The notes under the pieces are model-generated. The model searched no databases. It was given only the letters and a program-made list of their open reading frames with translations, and had not been told where the DNA came from. DNA of 64,000 nucleotides from assembly GCF_026261605.1 (NCBI RefSeq), contig NZ_CP102486.1, positions 1,736,001 to 1,800,000 on the forward strand, written 5' to 3'. The stretch is from Dechloromonas sp. A34. GTDB lineage: Bacteria > Pseudomonadota > Gammaproteobacteria > Burkholderiales > Rhodocyclaceae. Below are positions 56,720-64,000 of this stretch, one piece after another; positions within the stretch are counted from its first letter, which is position 1, and each line of letters opens with the position of its first letter. Position numbers and translations under genes: made by a program.

Positions 56720-56736
56720 CTGGCATTGTAACTGCA
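56720..56736 (+). promoter_or_regulatory. Sigma-54 promoter of nafY
   Basis: CTGGCATTGTAACTGCA: the GG at -24 and GC at -12 are separated by exactly 10 bp, and most other consensus positions agree. It is 40 bp upstream of the nafY ATG. With the NifA-type site above it, this is a complete nif-style promoter. Confidence 0.82.
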
Positions 56737-56776
56737 TAGACAGCCCACCCCCAACGACAGGCCAAGGAGATTCCCA

Positions 56777-57511
56777 ATGGAACAGAGAGCCGTACCGATT
56801 ACCCAGGAGGCCGCCCTGCGCGTCGCCCTGGCTGCCCGCGCCATGCCCAATGTGACTTTGGTCAGGTTGATTGCCTTGTTGCAGAGCCATCTCGGCGACG
56901 AGATCGATACCGAGAATCTGCGCGGCATCACGGTCACCAACCTGAAAACCGGCCTTGGCAGCCTCGACGGCGAAGAGGATGACGAGGATATGGGCATCGG
57001 CCTGGATGCCATGAAACTGGCGGTCCGCATCCTGTGGGGCGAAATCGAGGGTGATGAAAACCTGCCGCAAGTGCAGCACTACGACGAGGGCGACATCCCG
57101 GGTTCGCTGCGCATCGCCATCGCCTCCGACAGCGGCGATGCCCTGAACGGCCATTTCGGTTCCTGCCTGCGTTATCTGGTGTACCAGGTGTCGGCCACCG
57201 AAAGCCGGCTGATCGGCATCCGCAGCGCGCTGGAGGCCGACTTTGCCGAAGACAAGAACCTGTTCCGCTGTCAGTTGATCGCCGACTGCCATGTCCTGTA
57301 CGTTGTCTCGATCGGCGGTCCGGCGGCGGCCAAGGTCATCCGCGCCGACATCTTCCCGATCAAGCTGCCCAACGGCGGGCCGGCGAGCGAAGTCGTGCAG
57401 CGCTTCCAGCAGGCCCTGGTCGAGTCGCCGCCGCCATGGCTGGCAAAAATCCTCGGCGTCAGCGCCGACAAGCGTCTGCGGCTCTACAGCGCCGAGACCG
57501 AGGAAGAGTAG
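56777..57511 (+). CDS. nafY: NafY/NifX-family FeMo-cofactor-binding protein
   Basis: This 244-residue protein resembles NafY (the gamma protein), which binds iron-molybdenum cofactor and apodinitrogenase. The N-terminal half (about 1-100) is a helical apodinitrogenase-binding domain with LVRLIALLQSHLGDEIDTE. The C-terminal half (about 110-230) is the NifX-like cofactor-binding domain with LNGHFGSCLRYLVYQV, including the cofactor-binding histidine. The length matches NafY (about 240 aa). AAGGAGA precedes the ATG. It stands alone, with no nif structural genes in this window, behind a sigma-54 promoter and NifA-type site. Confidence 0.87.
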   Translation: MEQRAVPITQEAALRVALAARAMPNVTLVRLIALLQSHLGDEIDTENLRGITVTNLKTGLGSLDGEEDDEDMGIGLDAMKLAVRILWGEIEGDENLPQVQHYDEGDIPGSLRIAIASDSGDALNGHFGSCLRYLVYQVSATESRLIGIRSALEADFAEDKNLFRCQLIADCHVLYVVSIGGPAAAKVIRADIFPIKLPNGGPASEVVQRFQQALVESPPPWLAKILGVSADKRLRLYSAETEEE

Positions 57512-57515
57512 GGGA

Positions 57516-57537
57516 GGGGCGCCTTTAAAGGCGCCCC
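57516..57537. terminator. Bidirectional palindromic terminator
   Basis: A perfect 22-bp palindrome with arms GGGGCGCC and GGCGCCCC around TTTAAA. It sits between the nafY stop and the end of the convergent regulator gene, whose own stop codon lies within it. There is little T-run outside the stem. Confidence 0.65.
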
Positions 57538-59513
57538 AGCTTCCGATACAGCGTGTTGCGGCTGATCCCCAACTGGCGGGCGGCGGCCGAGATGTTGCCG
57601 CCAGCGGCTTCCAGCGTGCGCAGTGCGGCCTGGCGGCCGATTTCTTCCAGGCTGCCGACGTTGTTTTCAGGTGCCGCCGGGGCCCACGGGTCGAAGGGCG
57701 AGAGGGTGCTGCCGGCTGCGGCCAGCGGTGTGCTCTCGAACAACTCTTCCGGCAGGTGGCTTTCGGTGATCAGGGTTTCGTCGTCATCGAGCAGCGCGAT
57801 GGCGACCCGGATGGCGTTGAACAACTGGCGGATATTGCCCGGCCAGGCGTAGTTCTCGATGGCCTGCAGGGCGCCTTCCGAAAAACGGACCGCTGTCCGG
57901 GATGCAGTTTCGGCTGCGGCGATCTTGGCGACCATCTGGCGGATGTCGGTGCGTTCGCGCAAGGCGGGCAGCGTGACGCACATGCCGTTCAGACGGTAAT
58001 AGAGATCCTCGCGGAAGGTGCCGCGCGCCACTTCCTCGCGCAGGCGGCGGTGGGTGGCGCAGACCAGCGAGATGTCGACCTGGATGGCCCGCGTGCTGCC
58101 GAGCGGCGTCACGCAGCGTTCCTGCAGCACGCGCAACAGCCGGGCCTGCAGGTTGAGCGGCATGTCGCCGATTTCGTCGAGGAAGAGGGTGCCGCCGTGG
58201 GCCTGTTGAATCTTGCCGGGGGCACCTTCCTTGCGGGCGCCGGTGAAGGCGCCGCCCTGATAGCCGAAGAGTTCGGATTCGATCAGGGTTTCGGGAATCG
58301 AGGCGCAGTTCAGGGCGACGAAGGGTCCGCTCTGGCGCGGGCCGCTGTTGTGGAAAGCCTTGGCGAACATCTCCTTGCCGGCGCCGGATTCGCCCTGGAT
58401 CAGGATCGGGATGTCGCGGCCGAGAATGCGGCGCGAACGGTCGATCGCCGCTTGCAGGCGGGCGTCGCCGGTATTCATTGTTTCCAGCGTCGGGCCGGAA
58501 ACGGCGGCGGCCTCGGGCCGGCGGGCGCTGCGCACGGCCGGCAATTCGTCGTACACGCGGCCGGCGATAACCTGGGGCGGCAACTGGCCGCGCAACTGGA
58601 CGTGGATGGCACGGCCATTGACATTGATTTCACAACTCGCCTGGGCGTTGTTGCGCTGGCGGTCGACCAGGGCCGACAGGTTGCTCTCGAAGACCATCGA
58701 GAAATCGCGGCGCACGGCATCGACCTGGCGGATGCCGAGGATCTCGGTTCCGTTGCGGTTGATGGCCAGCACCTGGCCGTCCGGCGATACGGCGGCGAGG
58801 CCTTCCTTGGGGCTGCCCAGGTAGTCGGGGCGGCTGTGGAAGCAGATCAGGATGTCGCGGGCGTGGATCGACTCGAACAAGCGTTTTTCGACGATCAACG
58901 ACGAGAAGCGGACCAGTCCCAGGGTGTGGCGTTGCTGGTTGCGGTAGTCGCCGGAGATGTCGAGGACGCCTATCAGACGGCCGTCCGGCCCGAAGATCGG
59001 GCTGGCGCAGCAGGTCAGGAAGCCGTTGTTTTCCAGAAAGTGTTCGGCGCCGAGGACTTCGATCGGCATTTCTTCCGAGAGGGCGGTGCCGATGGCGTTG
59101 GTGCCGCGCTGGTTTTCGTCCCACGAAGCACCGGCGGCCAGCGCCACGCGGTCGGCGCGGCTGAGGAAGTCGGCATCGCCGACCGACTCGAGCAGCAAAC
59201 CGTTGGCGTCGGCCAGGATGACCATGCTGCCCGATTCGCGAATCTGCTCGAAGACATGTTCCATGATCGGCCGCCCCTGGAGCAGCAGATGCCGATTGCG
59301 GTCCTGTTCGGTCTTCAGGGCCATGCGATCGAGCGATTCGATGATCGGCAGTGCGTTGTTTTCAGTCAAGCCGAAACGGCGGCAACGTTCCCAGGAACGC
59401 AGGATTTGCGGGTCAACCAGTCCGTCCGGCAAGACACCCTGATCAAAAAACAGGTGTCTGGCTTGAACTAGTCGTTGCCCATGCATGTCATCCAGCACAT
59501 GAATCTGTCCCAT
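57525..59513 (-). CDS. Sigma-54-dependent activator of the AcoR family
   Basis: A 662-residue enhancer-binding protein. It has an N-terminal GAF-type sensor (about residues 80-220; CCASPIFGPDGRLIGVLDIS), a PAS-like region (about 230-320), an AAA+ domain with GESGAGKE and the sigma-54-contacting GAFTGA loop, and a Fis-type helix-turn-helix at the C terminus (ISAARQLGISRNTLYRKLG region). AcoR-type activators sense small carbon compounds such as acetoin or alcohols. It is divergent from the pedF operon, which has a sigma-54 promoter and is the obvious target. The start could be the GTG at 59516 or the ATG at 59513 behind GGAGGA. Confidence 0.9.
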   Translation of the reverse strand: MGQIHVLDDMHGQRLVQARHLFFDQGVLPDGLVDPQILRSWERCRRFGLTENNALPIIESLDRMALKTEQDRNRHLLLQGRPIMEHVFEQIRESGSMVILADANGLLLESVGDADFLSRADRVALAAGASWDENQRGTNAIGTALSEEMPIEVLGAEHFLENNGFLTCCASPIFGPDGRLIGVLDISGDYRNQQRHTLGLVRFSSLIVEKRLFESIHARDILICFHSRPDYLGSPKEGLAAVSPDGQVLAINRNGTEILGIRQVDAVRRDFSMVFESNLSALVDRQRNNAQASCEINVNGRAIHVQLRGQLPPQVIAGRVYDELPAVRSARRPEAAAVSGPTLETMNTGDARLQAAIDRSRRILGRDIPILIQGESGAGKEMFAKAFHNSGPRQSGPFVALNCASIPETLIESELFGYQGGAFTGARKEGAPGKIQQAHGGTLFLDEIGDMPLNLQARLLRVLQERCVTPLGSTRAIQVDISLVCATHRRLREEVARGTFREDLYYRLNGMCVTLPALRERTDIRQMVAKIAAAETASRTAVRFSEGALQAIENYAWPGNIRQLFNAIRVAIALLDDDETLITESHLPEELFESTPLAAAGSTLSPFDPWAPAAPENNVGSLEEIGRQAALRTLEAAGGNISAAARQLGISRNTLYRKLGRL

Positions 59514-59594
59514 CACTCCTCCGGTGTACCAAAGTCTGATTCTTTTTTTGTAGTTGCTTCATAACGTAGCACCTGCCCATTTTATAAGCAATGT

Positions 59595-59611
59595 GCCGAA
59601 CAACGTTCAGC
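59595..59611 (+). promoter_or_regulatory. Candidate activator-binding dyad
   Basis: GCCGAAC-AAC-GTTCAGC, an inverted repeat with 6 of 7 matching arm positions, lies about 75-90 bp upstream of the pedF sigma-54 promoter. That is a suitable place for the AcoR-type activator to bind. This is a pattern only. Confidence 0.4.
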
Positions 59612-59683
59612 AAATGGCGTGCCATCAATACGCCGCTGCCCCGATCAATGCCTCGATAAAATAAATCCGGATCGGGCCCGGTC

Positions 59684-59700
59684 CTGGCACAAGCTTTGCA
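59684..59700 (+). promoter_or_regulatory. Sigma-54 promoter of the pedF operon
   Basis: CTGGCACAAGCTTTGCA is a nearly ideal sigma-54 promoter (TGGCAC and TTGCA, GG-N10-GC spacing). It is about 48 bp upstream of the pedF GTG start and divergent from the AcoR-type activator gene. Confidence 0.9.
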
Positions 59701-59747
59701 GAATGGTGAGGGCAGAAGCCGTAATCGTTATCACCAAAGGAGACAAA

Positions 59748-60173
59748 GTGAAATTTCCAACCTCAACCATCGCCCTCGCTGCGGCCCTGGCACTCGCTGC
59801 CGCAGCCCCCCAAGTCTTTGCCCACGGAGACGTGGTCCCGCAGGCCGTCGATACCACCGGCCTGAAGAATCTGGGTGCTGACTGGCAAGCGAGCAATCCG
59901 TACCGCAAAGATAAGACAGCGATCCGTATCGGAGATTCCGCCTTCAACCAGAACTGTGCCCGCTGCCATGGCCTGGGGGGCATCTCCGGCGGCATCGCGC
60001 CTGATCTGCGCTACTTGCCGCTGGGCGACGAAGGTGACGAGATCTTCATGCAGCGCATCCGCAAGGGCGCGGTGCGCGATGGGCGCGTCTACATGCCGCC
60101 GTTCGAAGGCACGCTGAGCCAGGAAGCCATGTGGGCCATTCGCAGCTGGCTGGAAACCGTCCATGAAGACTGA
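59748..60173 (+). CDS. pedF: Cytochrome c-550 PedF-like
   Basis: A 141-residue exported monoheme cytochrome c: signal peptide (about residues 1-23, ending PQVFAH), heme motif CARCH in FNQNCARCHGLGGISGG, and a likely axial Met in YMPPFEG. The HGDVVPQAVDTTGLKNLG segment is typical of the PedF group that works with PQQ-dependent alcohol dehydrogenases. I chose the GTG at 59748 because AAAGGAG lies just before it; codons back to 59619 would cover the sigma-54 promoter. Its end overlaps the next gene by 11 bp. Confidence 0.87.
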   Translation: MKFPTSTIALAAALALAAAAPQVFAHGDVVPQAVDTTGLKNLGADWQASNPYRKDKTAIRIGDSAFNQNCARCHGLGGISGGIAPDLRYLPLGDEGDEIFMQRIRKGAVRDGRVYMPPFEGTLSQEAMWAIRSWLETVHED

Positions 60174-61008
60174 TCGCCGCCTCTGGCTGAAGGCGCTGGC
60201 CGCCTTGCCGATGGGCCTTGCCCTGCCGGCCCTGGCCGATGGCCTGGAAACCCTGCGCGAACGGGGTCGCCTGCGCATCGCCGTCTATAACGATTTTCCG
60301 CCGTATTCGACGCGCGGCGGCAAGGGCATCGATGCCGACCTCGGCCGTGCCATCGCCGCCAAACTGGGCCTGGCCGCGGAAATCGTCGGGTTCAATGCCG
60401 ACGAGGACATGAACGACGACCTCCGCAACATGGTCTGGAAGGGGCATTACCTCGGCACCCAGCCGGCCGATCTGATGCTGCATGTGCCAGTCGATGAAGT
60501 GCTCGCCCGCGCCAATGACAAGGTCCGCATCTTTGGCGCCTATCACCGCGAAACCCTGGCCCTGGCGCGCAATCCGGAGCGTATTCCGGCGCTCTCAGGT
60601 TCGGCGGCAGTCGCCCTGGAGATCTTTACCCGCGAGAAGATTGGCGTCGAAACCGCCTCGCTGGCCGACTCCTTCCTGCTTGGTGTACTCAATGGCCGTC
60701 TGCGCGAAAACGTGGTCCATTTCACCACGGTCGCAGAGGCCGGCAAGGCTCTGGCCGAAGGCGGTGTCGCGGCCGTGCTGGCGCCGCGCGCCGAGCTTGA
60801 GGCCGCGATCAAGGGCAAGGAGCGGATCACCCTCGATGCCGCCAAATTCGCCGAATTGAAGGTCGATAGCTGGCCACTCGGCATGGCCGTCAAGGTCGAG
60901 GAACAGGCGCTGGCCGACGCCATCGGCGCCGCCGTCGCCGAATTGAAGCGCGACGGCAGCGTGGCGGCGATCTTCCGCCAGCACGGCATCACTTACCAAT
61001 CAGCCTGA
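60163..61008 (+). CDS. Quinoprotein-dehydrogenase-associated substrate-binding protein
   Basis: This 281-residue exported protein has a signal peptide with a possible twin-arginine-like start (TDRRLWLK) and a family-3 periplasmic-binding fold (RLRIAVYNDFPPYST, ADLGRAIAAKLGL). Family members occur next to PQQ-dependent dehydrogenases (MoxJ/XoxJ-like) and are thought to help their maturation rather than transport, since no ABC partners exist. Here too there is no permease gene nearby. Its ATG overlaps pedF and its stop is 7 bp before the beta-propeller gene. Confidence 0.82.
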   Translation: MKTDRRLWLKALAALPMGLALPALADGLETLRERGRLRIAVYNDFPPYSTRGGKGIDADLGRAIAAKLGLAAEIVGFNADEDMNDDLRNMVWKGHYLGTQPADLMLHVPVDEVLARANDKVRIFGAYHRETLALARNPERIPALSGSAAVALEIFTREKIGVETASLADSFLLGVLNGRLRENVVHFTTVAEAGKALAEGGVAAVLAPRAELEAAIKGKERITLDAAKFAELKVDSWPLGMAVKVEEQALADAIGAAVAELKRDGSVAAIFRQHGITYQSA

Positions 61009-61015
61009 GGTCATC

Positions 61016-61954
61016 ATGCGCCCTGTCCACCTACTGCGCGTCGCGCTGCTCGCCGCCATCGCCGGGCCGGTTCTGGCCGGCCCGCTGGCTTACGTGCCCA
61101 ACGAAAAGTCGGCAACGATCAGCATCATCGACACAGCAACCGACCAGCGGCAAAGCGACATCGCCGTCGGTCAGCGGCCGCGCGGCATTGCCAGCGGGCA
61201 GGGGCGGGTATACCTGACCGACGGCAAGACCGGCAGCCTGCTGATCGTCGATACCGTTGCCGGCAAGCTGGAACGTAGTGTCGCAGTCGGCCAGTCGCCC
61301 GAAGGGGTCAGCCTTTCCGCCGACGGCAAGCTGCTCGCTGTGGCCGTCGAGGACGACAATAGCGTCGTCCTGCTGACAGCGCCGGAGGGCAGGGAAGTGG
61401 CGCGCATCAAGGTTCACGGCAAGAACCCGGAACATGCCGTGTTCAGTCCGGATGGCCGCTGGCTCTACGTCAGCGCCGAAGAGGCCGAGCAGGTCGACGT
61501 GATCGATGTCGCCGCCCGCCAACAGGTAGCCAGCATTCCCGTCGGCAAGCGGCCACGCGGCATCGGCTTCCTGCCCGACGGCAGTCGCGCCTATGTCGCC
61601 TGCGAACTGGCCGGCAAGGTGTACGCCATCGATGTCGCCCAGGGCAAGGCAATTGCCGAGATCACGGCCGGCGAGTACCCCAACGGGATCGCCGTGCACC
61701 CCGACGGCAAGCGGGTTTTCGTCTCCAACGGGCGCGGCGGTTCGGTGATGGCGATCGACGTCGCCAGCAACACCGTGGTCGCCACGGTGGCGGTCGGCAA
61801 GCGACCCTGGAACATGGCGTTGACCCCGGACGGCGGCAAGCTCTACGTCGCCAATGGCCGCTCGGGCAGCGTTTCGGTGATCGATACCGACAGCTTTGCG
61901 AAGCTGCGCGACGTCGAAGTCGGCGAACTGCCCTGGGGCGTGAGCATCCGATGA
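61016..61954 (+). CDS. YVTN-type beta-propeller protein, PQQ-catabolism-associated
   Basis: A 312-residue exported protein: signal peptide (about 1-21) and seven repeats of roughly 42 residues built around phrases such as VPNEKSATISIIDTAT, VGQRPRGIASGQGRVYLTDG and VAVGKRPWNMALTPDGGKLY. Such beta-propellers accompany PQQ-dependent alcohol-oxidation genes in many proteobacteria; their exact role is not known. It lies within the pedF operon and overlaps cytochrome b561 by 4 bp (ATGA). Confidence 0.85.
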   Translation: MRPVHLLRVALLAAIAGPVLAGPLAYVPNEKSATISIIDTATDQRQSDIAVGQRPRGIASGQGRVYLTDGKTGSLLIVDTVAGKLERSVAVGQSPEGVSLSADGKLLAVAVEDDNSVVLLTAPEGREVARIKVHGKNPEHAVFSPDGRWLYVSAEEAEQVDVIDVAARQQVASIPVGKRPRGIGFLPDGSRAYVACELAGKVYAIDVAQGKAIAEITAGEYPNGIAVHPDGKRVFVSNGRGGSVMAIDVASNTVVATVAVGKRPWNMALTPDGGKLYVANGRSGSVSVIDTDSFAKLRDVEVGELPWGVSIR

Positions 61955-62484
61955 GCCCGCAACGCTACAGCCTGCCGGCCATCCTGCTGCACTGGGCGCA
62001 GGCCATCCTGATTCTCTGGCTGCTCTGGCTGGGGTGGACGATGACCGACCTGCCCAAGGGAGCCGAGCGCAGCGCTGCCTACAGCCTGCACAAGTCGCTC
62101 GGCCTGCTCGCCTTGCTGTTGATCGTCGTGCGCCTGGCCTGGCGTTCGCGCAACGCGCCGCCCCCTTTGCAGGCCGAGGGCTGGGAAGGCCGCCTGGCCC
62201 ATCTCACGCACCGCGCGCTCTACCTATTGCTGGTCCTGGCACCGCTCGCCGGCTACCTGGCTTCCTCGTTCACGCCCTACGCCCTGAAGTTTTTCGGCAT
62301 CGAAATCGCCAAGGCCGGCTGGCCCGACGAGTCGCTGAACGGCTTTTTCAAACTGCTGCACCAGGCTTTTGTCTGGGGCATCGGCGGCCTGGTCTTCCTG
62401 CATCTGGCCGGGGCACTGAAACACCTGTTGCTCCGTGACGGGACGCTGAGCCGCATGCTGCCCGGCCGGGTGTTACAGAAATGA
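61951..62484 (+). CDS. Cytochrome b561-family protein
   Basis: A 177-residue membrane protein with four helices. Likely heme-b histidines occur in AILLHWAQAILI (helix 1), YSLHKSLGLLAL (helix 2), and LLHQAFVWGIGGLVFLHLAG (helix 4). It may pass electrons between quinones and the periplasmic cytochrome or dehydrogenase of this pathway. It is the last gene of the sigma-54-driven operon. A small hairpin (TGCTCC/GGAGCA, 62490-62506) follows without a T-run. Confidence 0.88.
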   Translation: MSPQRYSLPAILLHWAQAILILWLLWLGWTMTDLPKGAERSAAYSLHKSLGLLALLLIVVRLAWRSRNAPPPLQAEGWEGRLAHLTHRALYLLLVLAPLAGYLASSFTPYALKFFGIEIAKAGWPDESLNGFFKLLHQAFVWGIGGLVFLHLAGALKHLLLRDGTLSRMLPGRVLQK

Positions 62485-62829
62485 ACAGTTGCTCCAGAGT
62501 GGAGCAGTGACGTGCTCCAGAAGGTCGTGAGTTTTTCTCTATGTGACCAGTCGGAAAGCTAGACATCATCCCGGACCAAGCGAAATCGCCCTCGCTTGCT
62601 AACTAATTTGGGACATGCTGGTGTTGCTGGTAGGTGGCGATTAGAGGGCTCTGCCCAAACTGCCAGCTACGTAAACAGGTTGTCGGGCGGTAGTTCTGAT
62701 GTTCTCGCAACGGCAGCACCGTGCCCATTGCAGCCAGTTCCCCTCTGGGAAAGCGGACGCTTCATCAAGGCTCTGCCGTCATTTGCAGATTGGCATTGGG
62801 AATTTCAGCAATCGTCGGCGTCGCCATGA
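62485..62829. other. Intergenic region with no convincing gene
   Basis: This 345-bp stretch is lower in GC than its neighbours. It contains the small hairpin at 62490-62506 and an ORF of 77 codons (62596-62829) with no ribosome-binding site or recognisable motif. I see no RNA gene. It may be the remnant of a rearrangement. Confidence 0.5.
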
Positions 62830-63801
62830 TCATTTCTCCAATTTTGGCTTGAGGATTTTTTCAACGAAGTCTTCGGTTTGATACGATTGTGCTGCTGCCG
62901 CCCGACCTCGCGAGAGAGGGCGATTCGGGTTCCGTTGGAACCCTGGACAAGCATGGTTCGCTGCCCGTAGCCATGCTGGATGGCTCCCCCCCTGACCCAT
63001 TGCCCCTTGCCCACGGTCCATCATGTAGCCGATGCGTTCGGCGATGACTTCGTTGCTTTGCAAGTCGATGATCCGTAGTGAACTTCCGGCAATCCAGTAT
63101 TCGCGGTCATCCAGCGTGGAAATGTCGTCGTAAGTGACGCCGTAGCGGGGAGACGGGCCGGGCGCTAGCGTTTTATCGAGAACGAAGGCGTAAATATTTA
63201 AGTCGAAATTTGGATCACGCTTCAACTCATTCGCAACATTTGGCGCATTGACATCCATCCTGCCAACAACTTTCTGGGTGCCGACGTAGCGATATCGCTT
63301 GCCGTCCTGCGGATCGATGGTTTCAACGTAGTGGTAGCCGAAGCGCGGGGGCGCTCCCGGTGCAAACTCGGCTTGGCGAGTTTCATTTCCACGCAAAAAG
63401 CTCTTGATATACCCATCACCGCCCATGTCTTTGCCATATGGATCATCCATCTTGAACTGTTCCCCGAAGTTGTCCTCTTTGGGCCTGACCTTCATCAGCA
63501 AAATGCCATCAACATCCTCCACCGTCCGGTGAATCTTTTCACCGGCGGTCTTACAGCGTTCCTGGAACAGCGCTTCCGCTTTCGCCAGACGACTTCCCTT
63601 CGCATCAGTCTCCCGTTTCATTTCCCACGCCCAACGGCCGGGAAAGGCCAGGAACAACACAGCCACCACGACTACAGCAATGGCCTTGCTCGTCTTCGTT
63701 TTGGGGATCAAGGCTGCCGCCACAAATGCGCCAATCAGTACCAGCCAAAAAATATCGCCAACCATACGAAGCAGGTCGGCGCCAGGTCCAAGTTCAATCA
63801 T
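62830..63801 (-). CDS. Hypothetical membrane-anchored protein
   Basis: A 323-residue product I do not recognise. The N terminus has two hydrophobic helices (about residues 13-33 and 39-56). A largely hydrophilic domain follows with an early Cys (Cys83 in ERCKTAGEKIHRTV) and a later region containing YWIAGSSLRIIDLQSNEVIA, which suggests an extracytoplasmic beta-rich fold. The C terminus ends EDFVEKILKPK. The ribosome-binding site is weak. Base composition is lower in GC than the genes before it, so it may be recently acquired. From 63802 to the window end I see nothing further. Confidence 0.6.
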   Translation of the reverse strand: MIELGPGADLLRMVGDIFWLVLIGAFVAAALIPKTKTSKAIAVVVVAVLFLAFPGRWAWEMKRETDAKGSRLAKAEALFQERCKTAGEKIHRTVEDVDGILLMKVRPKEDNFGEQFKMDDPYGKDMGGDGYIKSFLRGNETRQAEFAPGAPPRFGYHYVETIDPQDGKRYRYVGTQKVVGRMDVNAPNVANELKRDPNFDLNIYAFVLDKTLAPGPSPRYGVTYDDISTLDDREYWIAGSSLRIIDLQSNEVIAERIGYMMDRGQGAMGQGGSHPAWLRAANHACPGFQRNPNRPLSRGRAAAAQSYQTEDFVEKILKPKLEK

Positions 63802-64000
63802 TTTTTTGGCTTTGCTAGGAAACGACAGACAAAATCATATCGCATATCGAACGGCCGCAATTGGGCAGACTCATCAAGGGCCGCTCCTGGCCGGTTGTTG
63901 CCCTAAGTCAAGCAATGTCGCGCGTCCACACGACTGAACCTGATCGTCTAAATCCTGGTCAATAAACCATTGTCTTGAATCGTGACGGGAGTCTGGTATG

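Noticed and set aside
59514..59747. A longer pedF starting at 59619
   Set aside because: It would place coding sequence over the sigma-54 promoter; the GTG at 59748 has the ribosome-binding site and begins a normal signal peptide.
62596..62829. A 77-codon ORF between cytochrome b561 and the last gene
   Set aside because: No ribosome-binding site, no motif or signal peptide, unusual composition; not enough support to call a gene.

Overview
The window looks like a chromosomal segment of a high-GC betaproteobacterium, most likely a Rhodocyclales member (Dechloromonas/Azonexus-like). This rests on gene content and order, not on a database search: a 14-gene nuo operon, a class I PHA synthase, a NAD-reducing Hox hydrogenase, a NafY-type nitrogenase accessory protein behind a NifA-type site, PQQ-alcohol-oxidation accessory genes, and denitrifier-style hemerythrin/DUF2249 genes. 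I saw no tRNA, rRNA, IS element or CRISPR array.

Layout. 1-14.5 kb is the complete nuoA-N operon (respiratory complex I), closed by a strong terminator. 14.5-29.8 kb holds housekeeping and signalling genes: a NUDIX ADP-sugar hydrolase, a 1245-residue periplasmic-binding/PAS4/GGDEF/EAL protein, a YbdK-type carboxylate-amine ligase with a CPA2 antiporter, a MoxR/VWA pair, a soluble histidine kinase, an exported truncated hemoglobin beside a Rap1a/Tai-like protein, a chemoreceptor and an exported rhodanese. 29.9-37.8 kb is all minus strand: B12-dependent ribonucleotide reductase nrdJ (with tandem NrdR-like boxes), ackA, a MaoC-Pta fusion, a tyrosine-phosphatase-like protein, a possible degenerate kinase and fabI. 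Divergent from fabI is hoxFUYHW (38.0-43.2 kb), then the yhiI-rbbA-yhhJ export system (43.3-48.2 kb).

48.3-56.6 kb contains uspA, a beta-CASP RNase-like protein and phaC, followed by what I consider the most interesting stretch. There a soluble, degenerate chemoreceptor-tip protein is coupled to an ODP-type di-iron oxygen-binding protein. Next, behind an FNR/DNR-like box, come hemerythrin, DUF2249, a 12-TM NnrS-like protein and SirB2, a plausible O2/NO sensing module. 56.6-62.5 kb contains two sigma-54 promoters: one with a TGT-N10-ACA (NifA-type) site ahead of nafY, the other ahead of a pedF/binding-protein/beta-propeller/cytochrome b561 operon divergent from an AcoR-type sigma-54 activator. 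The last 1.5 kb is a hypothetical membrane protein.

Four otherwise well-conserved genes (nrdJ, the phosphatase, hoxY, rbbA) are each broken by exactly one missing base in a C/G-rich run. Adding one base restores 967, 161, 183 and 912 residues respectively; for RbbA this is the family's usual length. This looks more like under-called homopolymers in the source sequence than four independent pseudogenes.
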